A stretch of DNA of 53,448 nucleotides, from NCBI RefSeq assembly GCF_000829455.1, contig NZ_JXAK01000051.1:1-53448 (forward strand), read 5' to 3'. A program made the position numbers and the translations under genes. Source of the stretch: Gordoniibacillus kamchatkensis (GTDB lineage Bacteria > Bacillota > Bacilli > Paenibacillales > NBRC-103111). This document shows, piece by piece, positions 1 to 9,150 of the stretch. How positions within the stretch are numbered: position 1 is the stretch's first letter; the number at the start of each line of letters is the position of its first letter. The notes below the pieces were generated by a model. It had not been told where the DNA came from. It ran no database searches and saw only the letters and a program-made list of their open reading frames with translations.

Positions 1-75
1 CCCACGCGCCGCGCCCCACGTGCTGCGCCCCCACGTGCTGCGCCCCCACGCGCAGCGCCCCACGTGCCGCGCCCA
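1..75. repeat. GC-rich tandem repeat at the window edge
   Basis: About five imperfect copies of a 14-15 base unit close to CCCACGTGCTGCGCC run from the first base to the stop codon of the first gene. Copies differ mainly at GTG/GCG and CTG/CCG/CAG. No reading frame or regulatory site is recognised in it. It lies just downstream of a minus-strand gene and may be why the assembly stops here. Confidence 0.7.
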
Positions 76-1083
76 TTACACACCATTACCGGCGTGCCAT
101 GCCGCGAGCAGCTCCGCTTCCCGTTGCGGCGCGAGTCCCGCCTTGAGCTGCACCGGCTCGGTGCGTCCCGTATGCCACGCCAGCGTGTCGCGCACCGTTT
201 GTGCCAGCGGCCGGAACGTGAGTCCGGCGTCCAGCGCGCGGTCGATGTTCACCCGCATCATTCCGACGAACGGCTTGTACTCGCCGCTGTCCGGTATCCA
301 TAGCGGCATCTCGATCCAGCCGCCGACGCCTTTGCTCACAAGGAACGCTTCGTCCACCCACGTCAGGCGAGCGTCCGAACCGAGCGCGCAGCAGCATGTC
401 TCGAGCAGCGCCTGAAGCGAGGTGCGGCCGGCAGGTCCAGTCGCGTTGTAGACGCCCGTGCGCCCGGCTTCCACCATGGACAGCGTCCATGCCGCCAAAT
501 CGCGCACGTCGATGAACTGGACTTGCGCCTCGCGCGGTCCGGGCGCCAGCACTTCGCCGCCGCGGGCGATACGCACTGGCCAGTAGGTGAAACGGTCCGT
601 AGGGTCGTTCGGGCCGACGATCAGCCCGGGGCGAATAACCAAAGCGCGACCAGGCAGCAAACGCCGCACCGCCGCTTCGCTTTCCGCCTTCAGAGCGCCG
701 TAATGGGCGCGGACGTCTTCGCCATGATCGTGCGGAAGCGGCAGTACATCGGCCGTCTCGTCTACACCGGCGCGGCTCAAATCGCGATACACGGAAATGC
801 TGGATATAAAAGCATACAATCCGGTGCTGGTTTTGAGCAGCTCGGCCGCATCCCCTACAAGCCGCGGTACGTATCCGGACGTGTCGATGACGGCGTCCCA
901 CCGCCGCCCCTGCAAAGCCGACAAGTTGCCGTCCCGGTCGCCGACGAGGCGTTCCACTCCCGGATGCGCATCCGAATTGGTCAGCCCGCGGGTGAACATC
1001 GTAACCCGATGGCCGCGCCGCACCGCCTCCTCTACGAGATGATGGCCGAGAAACACCGTGCCGCCGAGGATAAGAATATTCAT
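76..1083 (-). CDS. NAD(P)-dependent epimerase/dehydratase-family protein
   Basis: A 335-residue extended short-chain dehydrogenase/reductase. The N-terminus carries the Rossmann nucleotide-binding motif (ILGGTVFLGHHLVEEA, residues about 4-19), and an HYGALK segment near the middle supplies a YxxxK-type catalytic pair. Proteins of this type oxidise, reduce or epimerise nucleotide sugars and related substrates; the N-terminus most resembles the isoflavone-reductase/CSP41-like epimerase group, so the substrate cannot be named. I chose the ATG at 1083 over the in-frame GTG at 1089 because the GGAGG lies about eight bases from the ATG but only about two from the GTG. It is transcribed alone towards the window edge. 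Family is sure, reaction unknown. Confidence 0.85.
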   Translation of the reverse strand: MNILILGGTVFLGHHLVEEAVRRGHRVTMFTRGLTNSDAHPGVERLVGDRDGNLSALQGRRWDAVIDTSGYVPRLVGDAAELLKTSTGLYAFISSISVYRDLSRAGVDETADVLPLPHDHGEDVRAHYGALKAESEAAVRRLLPGRALVIRPGLIVGPNDPTDRFTYWPVRIARGGEVLAPGPREAQVQFIDVRDLAAWTLSMVEAGRTGVYNATGPAGRTSLQALLETCCCALGSDARLTWVDEAFLVSKGVGGWIEMPLWIPDSGEYKPFVGMMRVNIDRALDAGLTFRPLAQTVRDTLAWHTGRTEPVQLKAGLAPQREAELLAAWHAGNGV

Positions 1084-1233
1084 TTGCACGTCCTCCTATG
1101 TAAAAATATTTTTTTACGTAATACAAATATATTCCGTAGACAAACTCAAAGTCAATGAATATAGTCAGCCATTCCGGATTATGGTAAAGTGGGCACAAGA
1201 ATACGAACCGACACGAAAGGGCGGATAACGGAG

Positions 1234-1839
1234 ATGCTCTCTTGGCTGCGCTCCCGGAGACAGGCACCACCGAGGCTGGAGGAACAGCTGCGTGCGCTGC
1301 GCGGACTAGGCATCACTTACGAGCTGGATGAAGAGGAAGTAGCGGAGGTGCTGCTCGGGCAGTTCGAACGAGAGTTGTATGAGGAAGAGCCTTACGACCT
1401 GCTGCTGCCGATGCTGGGCACCGACCTCGTCGACGAGGATGGCGACGTGCTGCGGCTTTCTCCCGAGGTATGGAGCTTCGACACCGAGTGCATTTTTGAT
1501 GAAGACGCTTACACTCGACTGCTCCGCAACATGGTCGAGCTGAGCAAGGGCAAGTTCGCGCTGCGCGGTATCGAGAGCAAGGTCGATTTCGAACGGGAGG
1601 AAGCGTTCGTTTCCTTCGTACATGAGGGAGAAGCGCACCGCTGGACGGTCGCCTTCGAAGACGATTGGGTCGACTTCGATTTGCTGCGCAAGCTGGGCAA
1701 GCTGGCGGCAGCCTCCGCTTCTTCCAAACGATACGTGTATTGGAACGACGGGCAAAGCGTGACGATGCTGTATTGCGATAACGACACGCTAAAGCGGCTG
1801 AACAAACTTGTCAAAAAGCCGTTTGCGGTACTAGGCTGA
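1234..1839 (+). CDS. Conserved hypothetical acidic cytoplasmic protein
   Basis: A 201-residue soluble protein with no signal peptide or membrane segment. It is rich in Glu and Asp in its first half (ELDEEEVAEVLLGQFERELYEEEPYD) and becomes basic at the C-terminus (LKRLNKLVKKPFAVLG). The ATG at 1234 is preferred: an in-frame GTG at 1189 has no ribosome site, whereas AAGGGCGG lies upstream of the ATG, although spaced longer than ideal. Codon bias matches the neighbours, which supports a real gene. I do not recognise the family. It stands alone between two minus-strand genes, so context adds nothing about its role. Confidence 0.6.
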   Translation: MLSWLRSRRQAPPRLEEQLRALRGLGITYELDEEEVAEVLLGQFERELYEEEPYDLLLPMLGTDLVDEDGDVLRLSPEVWSFDTECIFDEDAYTRLLRNMVELSKGKFALRGIESKVDFEREEAFVSFVHEGEAHRWTVAFEDDWVDFDLLRKLGKLAAASASSKRYVYWNDGQSVTMLYCDNDTLKRLNKLVKKPFAVLG

Positions 1840-1954
1840 GACAAGAGCTGCCGGAGCGGGATTGCGCCGCTGCGCCGCTTAACCGGCAACGCTCACCCGG
1901 TAAAAGACCGCAACATCTCAAAAGCATCGGCCGAATCGGGAACGGCGGCCGGGC

Positions 1955-3544
1955 CTACGCGTTTCGATCGGCGATGGCGGTCCGGTTTCTGCCTTCATTT
2001 TTGGCTTTGTATAACGAGTTGTCGGCGAGGTGGAGCATTTCTTCGGGGGTATCCGGCGAAGCTGCGCTGGAGCATATGCCGAACGATGCGGTAACGGGCT
2101 TGCCGGTCGGACTTGGCGAATTTTCCAAGGTGATGCGGATCCGCTCGGCGGTATGGAACGCATCCTCCGTGCTGGCACCGTGCACAAGAACGACAAATTC
2201 CTCGCCCCCGAACCGGCAGCATACGTCGTCCGCACGGCTACAGGAAACCATGATGCCGGCGGCATGCTTTAGCACTTCGTCGCCTACCTGATGCCCGTAC
2301 ATGTCGTTAACCGCTTTGAACCGGTCGATATCCATCAAAATGACGGCATACCGTGTTCCTTCCGCCGTCCATTTGCGCATGACGGATTCCATCGTTCTGC
2401 GGTTGGACAGGCCGGTGAGCGGGTCGGTCATCGCAGCTTGAGACAAGCGGTCCGTCTGTTTTTGCATCGAGGCGAGAGCGGTCATGAACGTTTTGGTGAG
2501 CACGTCGGCTTCCCTGTTCCAATGCTGCTTGAAAGGCGGAACAGCCGGTTTGCCGAGACGGGTCGAGTGGTGAACGGCGCCGGCGAGAGCGACGAACGGA
2601 TTCGCCAATTTTCGCGCGACCATGATGGCGAGCAGCATCAGGATGATGGACGGGGGCAGCATGTACAACACCAACTCTTTGATATGCTGATACAGCTTCG
2701 CATAGACGGTAGCAACCGGAGTTTGCACTACAACACCCCAGCCGTTGCCCGGAACGGATACATACCCGGCCAAGAAATGGATTCCCTTCGTATTGACGAC
2801 CTCGTCTTTTCCGCTTTGCTTATGCATGAGCTTCCGAATGACTTTGTTGGCGCTTGCATCTTCGCCGAGGCGGCTTTTGTCCGGATGGAACAGCAAGCGC
2901 CCCGTGGGATCGACAACATAATAATAGGAACCCGTCGTATCGATCGTATTGTTTTTGAAAATGGAAGAGAGCACGTTGTCTTCCTGCAAATAAATGGTGC
3001 CGCCGATAAACCCTTTATAAGCGCCGGCCTGATCGAAAATGGGCTCGGTCATCAAAACGATGAGCCGCCCCGTCGTGCCGATATAAGGCGAGGACAGATA
3101 GGACCGTTTCGTTGCGAGCGATTGTTTGGCTGCCTCGGAAACGAGTGTTTGGCCGATAGTAACGGTAACGGGAGTGGCATTTTGCACGGTTCCTTTTTCG
3201 TCCGCCAAAATGATGGAGTTGAAGTATCCGCCAGTGTTGCGAGTCAGATCCAAATAGTCCAGAATCTCTTGCTCGGAACGGCCGCTGTAGTCTTTCACAT
3301 GCGCTGAAGTCAATTGCAGGCTGTTGCTCATCGATTTGAACAACGAATCGATAGTCGAACTGATATCTTGCGCATTGGAATAATTCATGGCAAGCGTCGT
3401 TTCGAACAACGTTTGCTTCTCGGATTGATACGAGATAAAAATCGCTATCGCGATAGTGAGAATGATGGAGACGGCCACCACTCCGCTAAAAAGGAAGGTC
3501 AGGCCTATTTTTTTGGTTGAAGTTCCCGGGTTTGCCCGAAGCAT
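1955..3544 (-). CDS. Membrane diguanylate cyclase with dCache sensor
   Basis: A 529-residue sensor enzyme that should make cyclic di-GMP. Order: membrane segment at about residues 12-35, an extracellular double-Cache-like ligand-binding region (about 40-290), a second membrane segment (about 292-312), a short HAMP-like linker, then a GGDEF domain from about 370 (AAMTDPLTGLSNRR). The active-site loop reads RFGGEEF (GGEEF at 446-450), a catalytically competent variant. The product-inhibition I-site RxxD is present as RADD with the usual five-residue spacing before GGEEF. No EAL domain follows. The ATG at 3544 is preceded by AAGGGG. It is monocistronic. The signal sensed by the Cache part cannot be told from sequence. 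Confidence 0.9.
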   Translation of the reverse strand: MLRANPGTSTKKIGLTFLFSGVVAVSIILTIAIAIFISYQSEKQTLFETTLAMNYSNAQDISSTIDSLFKSMSNSLQLTSAHVKDYSGRSEQEILDYLDLTRNTGGYFNSIILADEKGTVQNATPVTVTIGQTLVSEAAKQSLATKRSYLSSPYIGTTGRLIVLMTEPIFDQAGAYKGFIGGTIYLQEDNVLSSIFKNNTIDTTGSYYYVVDPTGRLLFHPDKSRLGEDASANKVIRKLMHKQSGKDEVVNTKGIHFLAGYVSVPGNGWGVVVQTPVATVYAKLYQHIKELVLYMLPPSIILMLLAIMVARKLANPFVALAGAVHHSTRLGKPAVPPFKQHWNREADVLTKTFMTALASMQKQTDRLSQAAMTDPLTGLSNRRTMESVMRKWTAEGTRYAVILMDIDRFKAVNDMYGHQVGDEVLKHAAGIMVSCSRADDVCCRFGGEEFVVLVHGASTEDAFHTAERIRITLENSPSPTGKPVTASFGICSSAASPDTPEEMLHLADNSLYKAKNEGRNRTAIADRNA

Positions 3545-3658
3545 GTGGTGGCCCCTTATTGTTTTGACAGTAAACCACTATATTCGACAAATATCCGCAC
3601 AAATCCTTTTATCCATACGAGGAATATGGGCCTGCTGCGTGCAGTGCTCTCCTTGCCC

Positions 3659-4510
3659 CTAAACCTTGCCCCGGGCTGTTTGCCGGTAGCGGAGCGGCGT
3701 CGTTTTCGCCAGCTGCCGAAACACGCGGCCGAACTGCACGAGCGAACCGAAGCCGACTTGCTCGGCAACGGCGATGACTTTGTCGTTCGTCGTCTCGAGC
3801 AGCCTCTGCGCCTCGCGCACCCGCACAAGCTGGACGTACTCGACAAGCGAGAAGCCGGTAATTTCCTTGAACATTCGGCTCAGATACGGCGGGCTGATGC
3901 CGAATTGCGCCGCCAGGTCGTTAAGCCGCACCGTATCGGCATAGTGCACGTTCAGATGGCGCACGATATCGGAAATTTTGCGGTGGATCGGGCTGACGTG
4001 TTCGGGCACGGGGACGCGGTGCGTGCGCACGAAACGGGCCGTGAACAGCAGCAGCTCGCCAAGCAGGCTGCGCAGCGCCAGCGTTTGGCCGAGCCGGGCT
4101 GTTTCCGCCTCCCGGATCATGCGCGCAAGCAGCTCTTCGGCCTCGCGCCGGGGCGGCAAGTCGAGCCGCACGATCGGCGTCGGCTGGGCGAAGCCGTCGA
4201 GCAGGAAAGGCGCCTCTTCCATCATTGCGGCGACGAACTCGCGGCTGAAATTCATGACGACACGTTCGTGTCCGGGCGTGCCGAAATCGGATACGCCGTG
4301 CACTTCGCGCCGGTTAATGAGCACAAGGTCCCCAGGCAGCACTTGATACGAACGGTCTTTGACAAAATAAAGCCGCTGCCCCTCATACAAATAATACAGC
4401 TCGTACAGCTCATGCACGTGCTGCGTCCGCTCGAAGGCGCCGGGCCGGCGAATATGCTGCAAATAAAACGGGCCTGCTTCCTCGTTGCCGAATTCGACGG
4501 TGCGAAACAT
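3659..4510 (-). CDS. AraC-family regulator with cupin sensor domain
   Basis: A 283-residue one-component regulator. The first ~150 residues form a cupin-type effector domain (QHVHELYELYYLYEGQRLYF, then PGDLVLINRREVHGV), the usual AraC sugar-binding fold. The C-terminal ~100 residues carry two helix-turn-helix units (VRLNDLAAQFGISPPYLSRMF and KVIAVAEQVGFGSLVQFGRVF). The start at 4510 is set by AAGGAGA eight bases upstream; an in-frame ATG at 4552 lacks such a site. It is divergent from uxaE at 4749, so the ~240-base gap probably holds shared control sites. A role in uronate or pectin-sugar control is inferred from that position only. Confidence 0.85.
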   Translation of the reverse strand: MFRTVEFGNEEAGPFYLQHIRRPGAFERTQHVHELYELYYLYEGQRLYFVKDRSYQVLPGDLVLINRREVHGVSDFGTPGHERVVMNFSREFVAAMMEEAPFLLDGFAQPTPIVRLDLPPRREAEELLARMIREAETARLGQTLALRSLLGELLLFTARFVRTHRVPVPEHVSPIHRKISDIVRHLNVHYADTVRLNDLAAQFGISPPYLSRMFKEITGFSLVEYVQLVRVREAQRLLETTNDKVIAVAEQVGFGSLVQFGRVFRQLAKTTPLRYRQTARGKV

Positions 4511-4642
4511 CGCCGTCTCTCCTTCCCAAATGGAGCGCGTTTTCTTCATCATATCATGGCAAAATCATAAAATACGAATAGTTTCACGTGAAAATCGGAA
4601 GGAATGATGAGAAATTAGACGGTATTTGCGTTATGATGAGGC

Positions 4643-4657
4643 GAGAAAGCGCTTGCC
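4643..4657. promoter_or_regulatory. Candidate cre (CcpA) site upstream of uxaE
   Basis: The stretch GAGAAAGCGCTTGCC contains the cre core AAAGCGCTT flanked by G and GCC, close to TGWAANCGNTNWCA but missing the leading TG and final CA. It lies about 90 bases before the uxaE start in the divergent gap with the AraC gene. Carbon catabolite repression of hexuronate genes is well established in Firmicutes, so the placement is sensible. Confidence 0.5.
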
Positions 4658-4748
4658 GATTGCGGCGCGGCCGTGATGCGCCCGTTAGCCGCAGAAGTCC
4701 GCAATCGTGTTGACGGTGGCAGAAAGCCCATTAGGAGGTATTGAATTT

Positions 4749-6248
4749 ATGGCAACAGCTTCAGCAGCTTCATTTATCAGCGCAATGAAGTCCGGCAACG
4801 GTCCGGCGTTCGCTTCTCCCGACATCCGGGTGTACTCGGCATCCTGGACGGAAGCTGACGGAGCGAAGCTGGTCATGATCCGCACCGCGGAAGGTCGCTT
4901 CATCGCTGCCGTCGGCAGCGGCGAGCTGTACGACAGCCTGCAGGGGGAAACGGTCGAAGGCGGCAAGCTGTGCCCGCTGACGCACGCCAACAGGCTCGTG
5001 CTGAATCGCTTTTTGCCGCACACGAAGCCGCAGGCGTTCGGGACACAGATCGCCACGATCGGCCTCGGCGACCGGCTCGGCATCGCCAGCCCGGGCCACA
5101 TTCGGACCGTACGCGGCCGGAGCGTCCGTCCGATACTGGCGCAGCAAAGCATCCGCGAGCTGAACTTGACCGGCCGCACGTACGAGGACGTGCTCGATGC
5201 GGCCTGCTACGCTGCGTTCCAGGAAGGCTATAAGGACGGCTTCGGCGCCGACGGCGACCACCTCAAAAAGGCCGAGGACATCGAATACGCGCTGCGGCTC
5301 GGCTTCACGATGCTGACGCTCGATTGCTCCGAGCAGATCGACAACACGGTCGGCAACCTATCCCCCGCCGATGTGGAGGCTCGCTACGCCGCACTGCCGG
5401 CGGACGTCCGCAGCAGGTACGAATCCCGTTATCTCGGGACGGCGCCGCAAGTCGAAGGCGCTGCGATTGCGTTCACGCGCGAGGCGCTCATGAAGGACGT
5501 GCTCATTTACGGCGCGGCGATCGATTTTATGGAGTCGATCTACCGCCGTTACATTGAAAATCTGGACCGCGAGGTCGACTTTGAAATTTCGATTGACGAG
5601 ACGATGACGCCGACGTCGCCGGAAGCCCATTACCTCGTGGCGAACGAGCTGCATGTGCGCGGCGTGCGCATATTCAGCATGGCGCCCCGCTTTTGCGGCG
5701 AATTCCAGAAGGGCATCGACTACATCGGCGACATCGCCCAGTTCGAGCGCGAGCTGGCGTCGCATGCGGCGATCGCCGACCATTTCGGCTACAAGCTCAG
5801 CATCCATTCCGGCAGCGACAAATTCAGCGTCTTCCCGCTCATCGGCAAATATACGCAAGGCCGATTCCACCTGAAGACGGCCGGCACGAACTGGCTCGAA
5901 GCGGTGCGCGTCGTGGCCGAGAAGAACCCGGCGTTATACCGCAAAATGCATCAATTCACGCTTGACCGTTTTGAAGAGGCGACGGCGTACTACCACGTGA
6001 CGACCGACCTGGCGCAAATCGCGCCGATTGGCGAAGTGAGCGATGCGCAGCTGCCGGATTACATGAACGAGAACAACGCCCGCCAGCTGCTGCACATTAC
6101 GTACGGCCTGCTGCTGCAAGCCAAAGACGCGGGCGGCCGCAAGCTGTTTGCGGACGAGTTTTTTGCGACGCTGGTGGAGCAGGAGGACCATTACGCCGAA
6201 GGGCTGGGCAAGCATATCGGCAAACATCTGGATCTGCTGGGCAAATAA
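4749..6248 (+). CDS. uxaE: Tagaturonate epimerase (UxaE family)
   Basis: A 499-residue enzyme predicted to epimerise D-tagaturonate to D-fructuronate, joining galacturonate breakdown to the fructuronate/mannonate branch. Recognisable blocks are GFGADGDHLKKAEDIEYALR, FTMLTLDCSEQIDN, the long FEISIDETMTPTSPEAHY, KLSIHSGSDKFSVFP and HLKTAGTNWLEAVRVVAEK; conserved His, Asp and Glu in these are candidate metal ligands. Length fits the family. The start at 4749 has AGGAGGT at good spacing; an upstream in-frame codon at 4707 has none. A cre-like site and a divergent AraC gene precede it and a strong terminator follows. The assignment is from recalled family motifs; other hexuronate genes are not in the window. 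Confidence 0.8.
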   Translation: MATASAASFISAMKSGNGPAFASPDIRVYSASWTEADGAKLVMIRTAEGRFIAAVGSGELYDSLQGETVEGGKLCPLTHANRLVLNRFLPHTKPQAFGTQIATIGLGDRLGIASPGHIRTVRGRSVRPILAQQSIRELNLTGRTYEDVLDAACYAAFQEGYKDGFGADGDHLKKAEDIEYALRLGFTMLTLDCSEQIDNTVGNLSPADVEARYAALPADVRSRYESRYLGTAPQVEGAAIAFTREALMKDVLIYGAAIDFMESIYRRYIENLDREVDFEISIDETMTPTSPEAHYLVANELHVRGVRIFSMAPRFCGEFQKGIDYIGDIAQFERELASHAAIADHFGYKLSIHSGSDKFSVFPLIGKYTQGRFHLKTAGTNWLEAVRVVAEKNPALYRKMHQFTLDRFEEATAYYHVTTDLAQIAPIGEVSDAQLPDYMNENNARQLLHITYGLLLQAKDAGGRKLFADEFFATLVEQEDHYAEGLGKHIGKHLDLLGK

Positions 6249-6259
6249 TGCGGGACTTG

Positions 6260-6300
6260 AAAAAATGGTTCCTTCGCTGCGGGCGAAGGAACCATTTTTT
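6260..6300 (+). terminator. Rho-independent terminator after uxaE
   Basis: The arms AAAAAATGGTTCCTTCGC and GCGAAGGAACCATTTTTT pair perfectly around a short TGCGG-type loop and end in a T run. It begins about 12 bases after the uxaE stop. The A/T ends make it work in either direction. Confidence 0.95.
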
Positions 6301-6377
6301 CATAAATTTTCCTTACCTAACGTTTTCCAGCGGTGCTACAATAACGGTGGTTTCATTACATAGTAGGGAGCATGCAA

Positions 6378-7769
6378 ATGCTGTCCAAACGTTCATTATT
6401 TGCGCCGCACAAAGTGTCATGGCTAGCGGCCTTCGCGATTGCCGTTACCCTGATGCTGGTGCCGGCCGCTTATGCGGCGCCTGGCCAAAGCGACTATCAG
6501 ACCGCCTTCGATTTCATGAAAAACTTGAGTGTTGTCGACGGATTCCCGGACGGGCAGGCCCATCTGAATGATAATCTGACCCGGGCGCAGCTCGTGGCCG
6601 TGCTAGTCAGGGCGGCGGGCCAAGATAACAATGCGAAGCTGTTGACCGGCGCCGTGTCCTTCTCGGATACCGGCTCCACCTGGGCGTCCGGCTACATCGC
6701 TGTTGCCAAAAATCAGGGTTGGGCGAGCGGCTATCCGGACGGCAAATTCCGTCCCGACGACAAAGTGACGTACGCAGAGCTGATTCAAATACTTGATAAT
6801 GCGCTGGGGATTAAACCAACCCCCGACTTAAGCTGGCCGGAGTCGGCGATCAATGCCGCCATCCAGGCGGGAATCATTTCGGCGGATGAGGATATTGCGG
6901 CTTTGGCCGGTCAATTCGCTCCGCGCGGCGCGGCGTTTTATTACGCCAATAACGCCTTCTTGAACGTTCCGCTGCCAAGCGGGAAAAACTTCTATTCCAC
7001 GTATTTGGGAAAAGACATCGGACCGGCGAAGAAGACGCCGCCCCCGTCGCCTCCGTCGCCACCGCAACCGCCGCAGCCACCGCAGCCGCCGGCTCCTGTA
7101 CCGAATACTCCGTCGCCGGGATCAACGTCTTCCCCGCCGAACTCGGACTCGGATTCGGGCGGGACGCCAAGCGTGTCCGTGCAATTGCGGGCTATCCCCG
7201 ATCAGGTCTCGGACGAAGGGGAGCCAGTAGCGGTAAGCGCCGCCGTATACGCTTCGGGGACTTACCCGGCTTCGTTTTCTTATAAGGCCGCCGGACTTCC
7301 GGCCGGACTCGATATCGACGCGAAGACGGGGCTTATTTCCGGCACGGTGTTTTACAGCAACGTCGTTAACGACGCCCCGTCCAAAGACTTCACCGTAACG
7401 CTATCCGTCTACTCCGGAAGCGTATACGATCAGCGCACGTTCCGCTGGACGATCCACGACAAAGAAGAGGCTTATTTGGTGCCTTTTGACGATGGAGGGG
7501 TCTATAATTCTTACGAAGGGGAACAGAAGGAGATTCATGTGCAAGCCATCGGCGCTCATCCGGAGCGCTGGATATTTTCCGCCGAGGGACTCCCGAGAGG
7601 GCTTTCCATCGATCCTCATACGGGCGTTATTTCGGGAACGATATCGTACGATATTGCCGATGGTGCCCATCCGACGGTAGGGCTGCCCGTAACCGTTTCG
7701 GTGCATGACGTAGACGCGACCAATCAAATCTCGTTCACTTGGAGAGTTTATAACGTCGATCTCAATTAA
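6378..7769 (+). CDS. S-layer-homology surface protein with Ig-like repeats
   Basis: A 463-residue exported protein. A signal peptide (SWLAAFAIAVTLMLVPAAYA) ends near residue 35 at an AxA site. SLH-type segments follow (about 40-195): FMKNLSVVDGFPDGQ with LTRAQLVAVLVRAAG, then QGWASGYPDGKFRPDDKVTY with AELIQILDNALG. These normally bind pyruvylated secondary wall polymer. Next is a Pro-rich linker of PPSPPQPPQ type, then two He_PIG/Ig-like modules marked by GLPAGLDIDAKTGLISGTV and GLPRGLSIDPHTGVISGTI. The second ATG (6378) is preferred because AGGGAG is only a base or two from the first (6372). It probably sits on the cell wall as an adhesin or scaffold; no catalytic domain is visible. Confidence 0.88.
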   Translation: MLSKRSLFAPHKVSWLAAFAIAVTLMLVPAAYAAPGQSDYQTAFDFMKNLSVVDGFPDGQAHLNDNLTRAQLVAVLVRAAGQDNNAKLLTGAVSFSDTGSTWASGYIAVAKNQGWASGYPDGKFRPDDKVTYAELIQILDNALGIKPTPDLSWPESAINAAIQAGIISADEDIAALAGQFAPRGAAFYYANNAFLNVPLPSGKNFYSTYLGKDIGPAKKTPPPSPPSPPQPPQPPQPPAPVPNTPSPGSTSSPPNSDSDSGGTPSVSVQLRAIPDQVSDEGEPVAVSAAVYASGTYPASFSYKAAGLPAGLDIDAKTGLISGTVFYSNVVNDAPSKDFTVTLSVYSGSVYDQRTFRWTIHDKEEAYLVPFDDGGVYNSYEGEQKEIHVQAIGAHPERWIFSAEGLPRGLSIDPHTGVISGTISYDIADGAHPTVGLPVTVSVHDVDATNQISFTWRVYNVDLN

Positions 7770-7864
7770 AACGGCCAGATTCGCCGCCGGCGCCAGGCGC
7801 GCTGAAGGCTGCTTTCGAAGCGATGCGCGTGCGCTGTCCGAACCCGGCCAGGCACCGCATCGAA

Positions 7865-8452
7865 TCAAAATTCTGTGCCCCGCACTTTGGCGAACACGAG
7901 CGTATTGCGCAGCGCCGTGTGCGCGGCGTTCCAGCCGTCTTGGCGCAGCGTCCCTTCCAGCGTATAGCCGAGCCGCTCGGCAACTTTGATGCTGCGGACG
8001 TTGTTTGAATCGACGCGGATTTCGATCCGGTTCGCCCGCAGCTGCCGGATGGCAAGCTGCTCGAGGCCTCGCGCAGCCTCGGTCGCATAGCCGCAACCGG
8101 CATAGGGAGTGCGCAGCCAGTAGCCGATCTCGAATTTCCGTGCGTCCCAGTCGATTCGGTGCAGGCCGCAGCAAAGCACGAGCTTGCCCGTGGACCGGAG
8201 AAAGGCGTGGAAGCGCAGGTCGGTCCGGTCCAGGAAGGCAGCGTGGCTATCTTCGACGAGCCGCTCGGTCTCTTCCAGGCTTTGGTGCCGGTGCGCCCAT
8301 ATCATCCAGGGCCGCAGTTCGGGCAAGCTATCTTGCACAGCCTCGTAAACAGCTTGACCGTCCCCGGGCAGCGGCAACCTCATCAGAAGACGTTCCGTGT
8401 AAAATCGTTCGTCGAACCGAATGTTCGCCGGATCCGTCCAGCTATTCGTCAT
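7865..8452 (-). CDS. GNAT acetyltransferase, RimJ/RimL type
   Basis: A 195-residue acetyl-CoA-dependent N-acetyltransferase. The start of the fold, FYTERLLMRLPLPGDGQAVY, is typical of ribosomal-protein-alanine/serine acetyltransferases. Later motifs are KFEIGYWLRTPYAGCGYATEA (acetyl-CoA loop) and NRIEIRVDSNNVRSIKVAERLGY. The ATG at 8452 has AGAGGAG upstream; a longer in-frame extension to 8596 lacks one. It lies alone after the convergent SLH gene. The acceptor may be a ribosomal protein N-terminus or a small amine; sequence does not decide. Confidence 0.85.
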   Translation of the reverse strand: MTNSWTDPANIRFDERFYTERLLMRLPLPGDGQAVYEAVQDSLPELRPWMIWAHRHQSLEETERLVEDSHAAFLDRTDLRFHAFLRSTGKLVLCCGLHRIDWDARKFEIGYWLRTPYAGCGYATEAARGLEQLAIRQLRANRIEIRVDSNNVRSIKVAERLGYTLEGTLRQDGWNAAHTALRNTLVFAKVRGTEF

Positions 8453-8680
8453 TGGCGCAGCTCCTCTCCCGCCGTTTGACCAGTTTTGAATCAAGTATAC
8501 CGGGCTTTTTCCATTTCTGCCAGCACCCGCTTCGAGGTTCGTTGGTGCGTTACCGTCCCGGAGCCTCGCGGCTCGACCGGGTTCCACCGGATCCACCGGG
8601 CCGCATAAAAGCGCTTGACCCCGCCCACACTATGGAAAAATAACGCGCTGCTTGCCAGCGTAAAAAAGGGGACGACCGTT

Positions 8681-8953
8681 ATGCAGCCAAACGATAATAC
8701 AGAAAATGCCTCTGCGCCGGTGGACGGCGAGGAAGCTTGGCGCGCAGGCGCGGCACCGGAAGATGCGCGGGAGGCAAACGAGCTGTCGGCGATGAGCGAG
8801 CGCCAGCTGGATGCGGAGCTGGCGGAGGAGCTCGGCCCCGTCCGGGAGTGGATGCAGGACCATATCGCAACAGTCGAGTTCGCCAATGAGCTGTATCCCG
8901 ATCAGCTCGACATCGACGAAGCCCGCCACGCTTTGGAGGATCCGGGCATATAA
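8681..8953 (+). CDS. Small acidic hypothetical protein
   Basis: A 90-residue, strongly acidic, probably helical protein with no membrane segment or Cys motif (for example MSERQLDAELAEELGPVREW). The ATG at 8681 has AAAAAGGGGACG upstream. The reading frame has third-position G/C bias like real genes here. I do not recognise the family. It is divergent from the GNAT gene and followed by a repeat-rich gap. Confidence 0.5.
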   Translation: MQPNDNTENASAPVDGEEAWRAGAAPEDAREANELSAMSERQLDAELAEELGPVREWMQDHIATVEFANELYPDQLDIDEARHALEDPGI

Positions 8954-9070
8954 TGGATGCAGATGGAGCCGGCCCTTCTCTGGGACCGGTTCGTTTGCTG
9001 TTATTGTGGTAGCGGAACATGCGGCAACTGTAAGGCGATTTTGACCAGGTACACTTTGTTGGCCGAGGGG

Positions 9071-9126
9071 GACATGGCGACAAGGCGACAAGGCGACAGG
9101 GGGACAGGGCGGCAGGGCGGCAGGGC
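9071..9126. repeat. Short G-rich tandem repeat
   Basis: Successive imperfect units of 8-9 bases, GGCGACAA changing to GGGGACAG and GGCGGCAG, fill this stretch. It opens a gene-free gap of about 730 bases (8954-9683). The rest of the gap holds a dispersed-repeat copy at 9151-9333 and a terminator at 9619-9662; from 9334 to 9618 I recognise nothing. Confidence 0.65.
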
Positions 9127-9150
9127 ATAAATCGCCCATGTTGGTATCGA

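Noticed and set aside
86-1270. Long minus-strand frame of 394 codons over the epimerase gene
   Set aside because: Arg/Gly-rich out-of-frame translation of the epimerase gene, typical of high-G+C shadows; no ribosome site.
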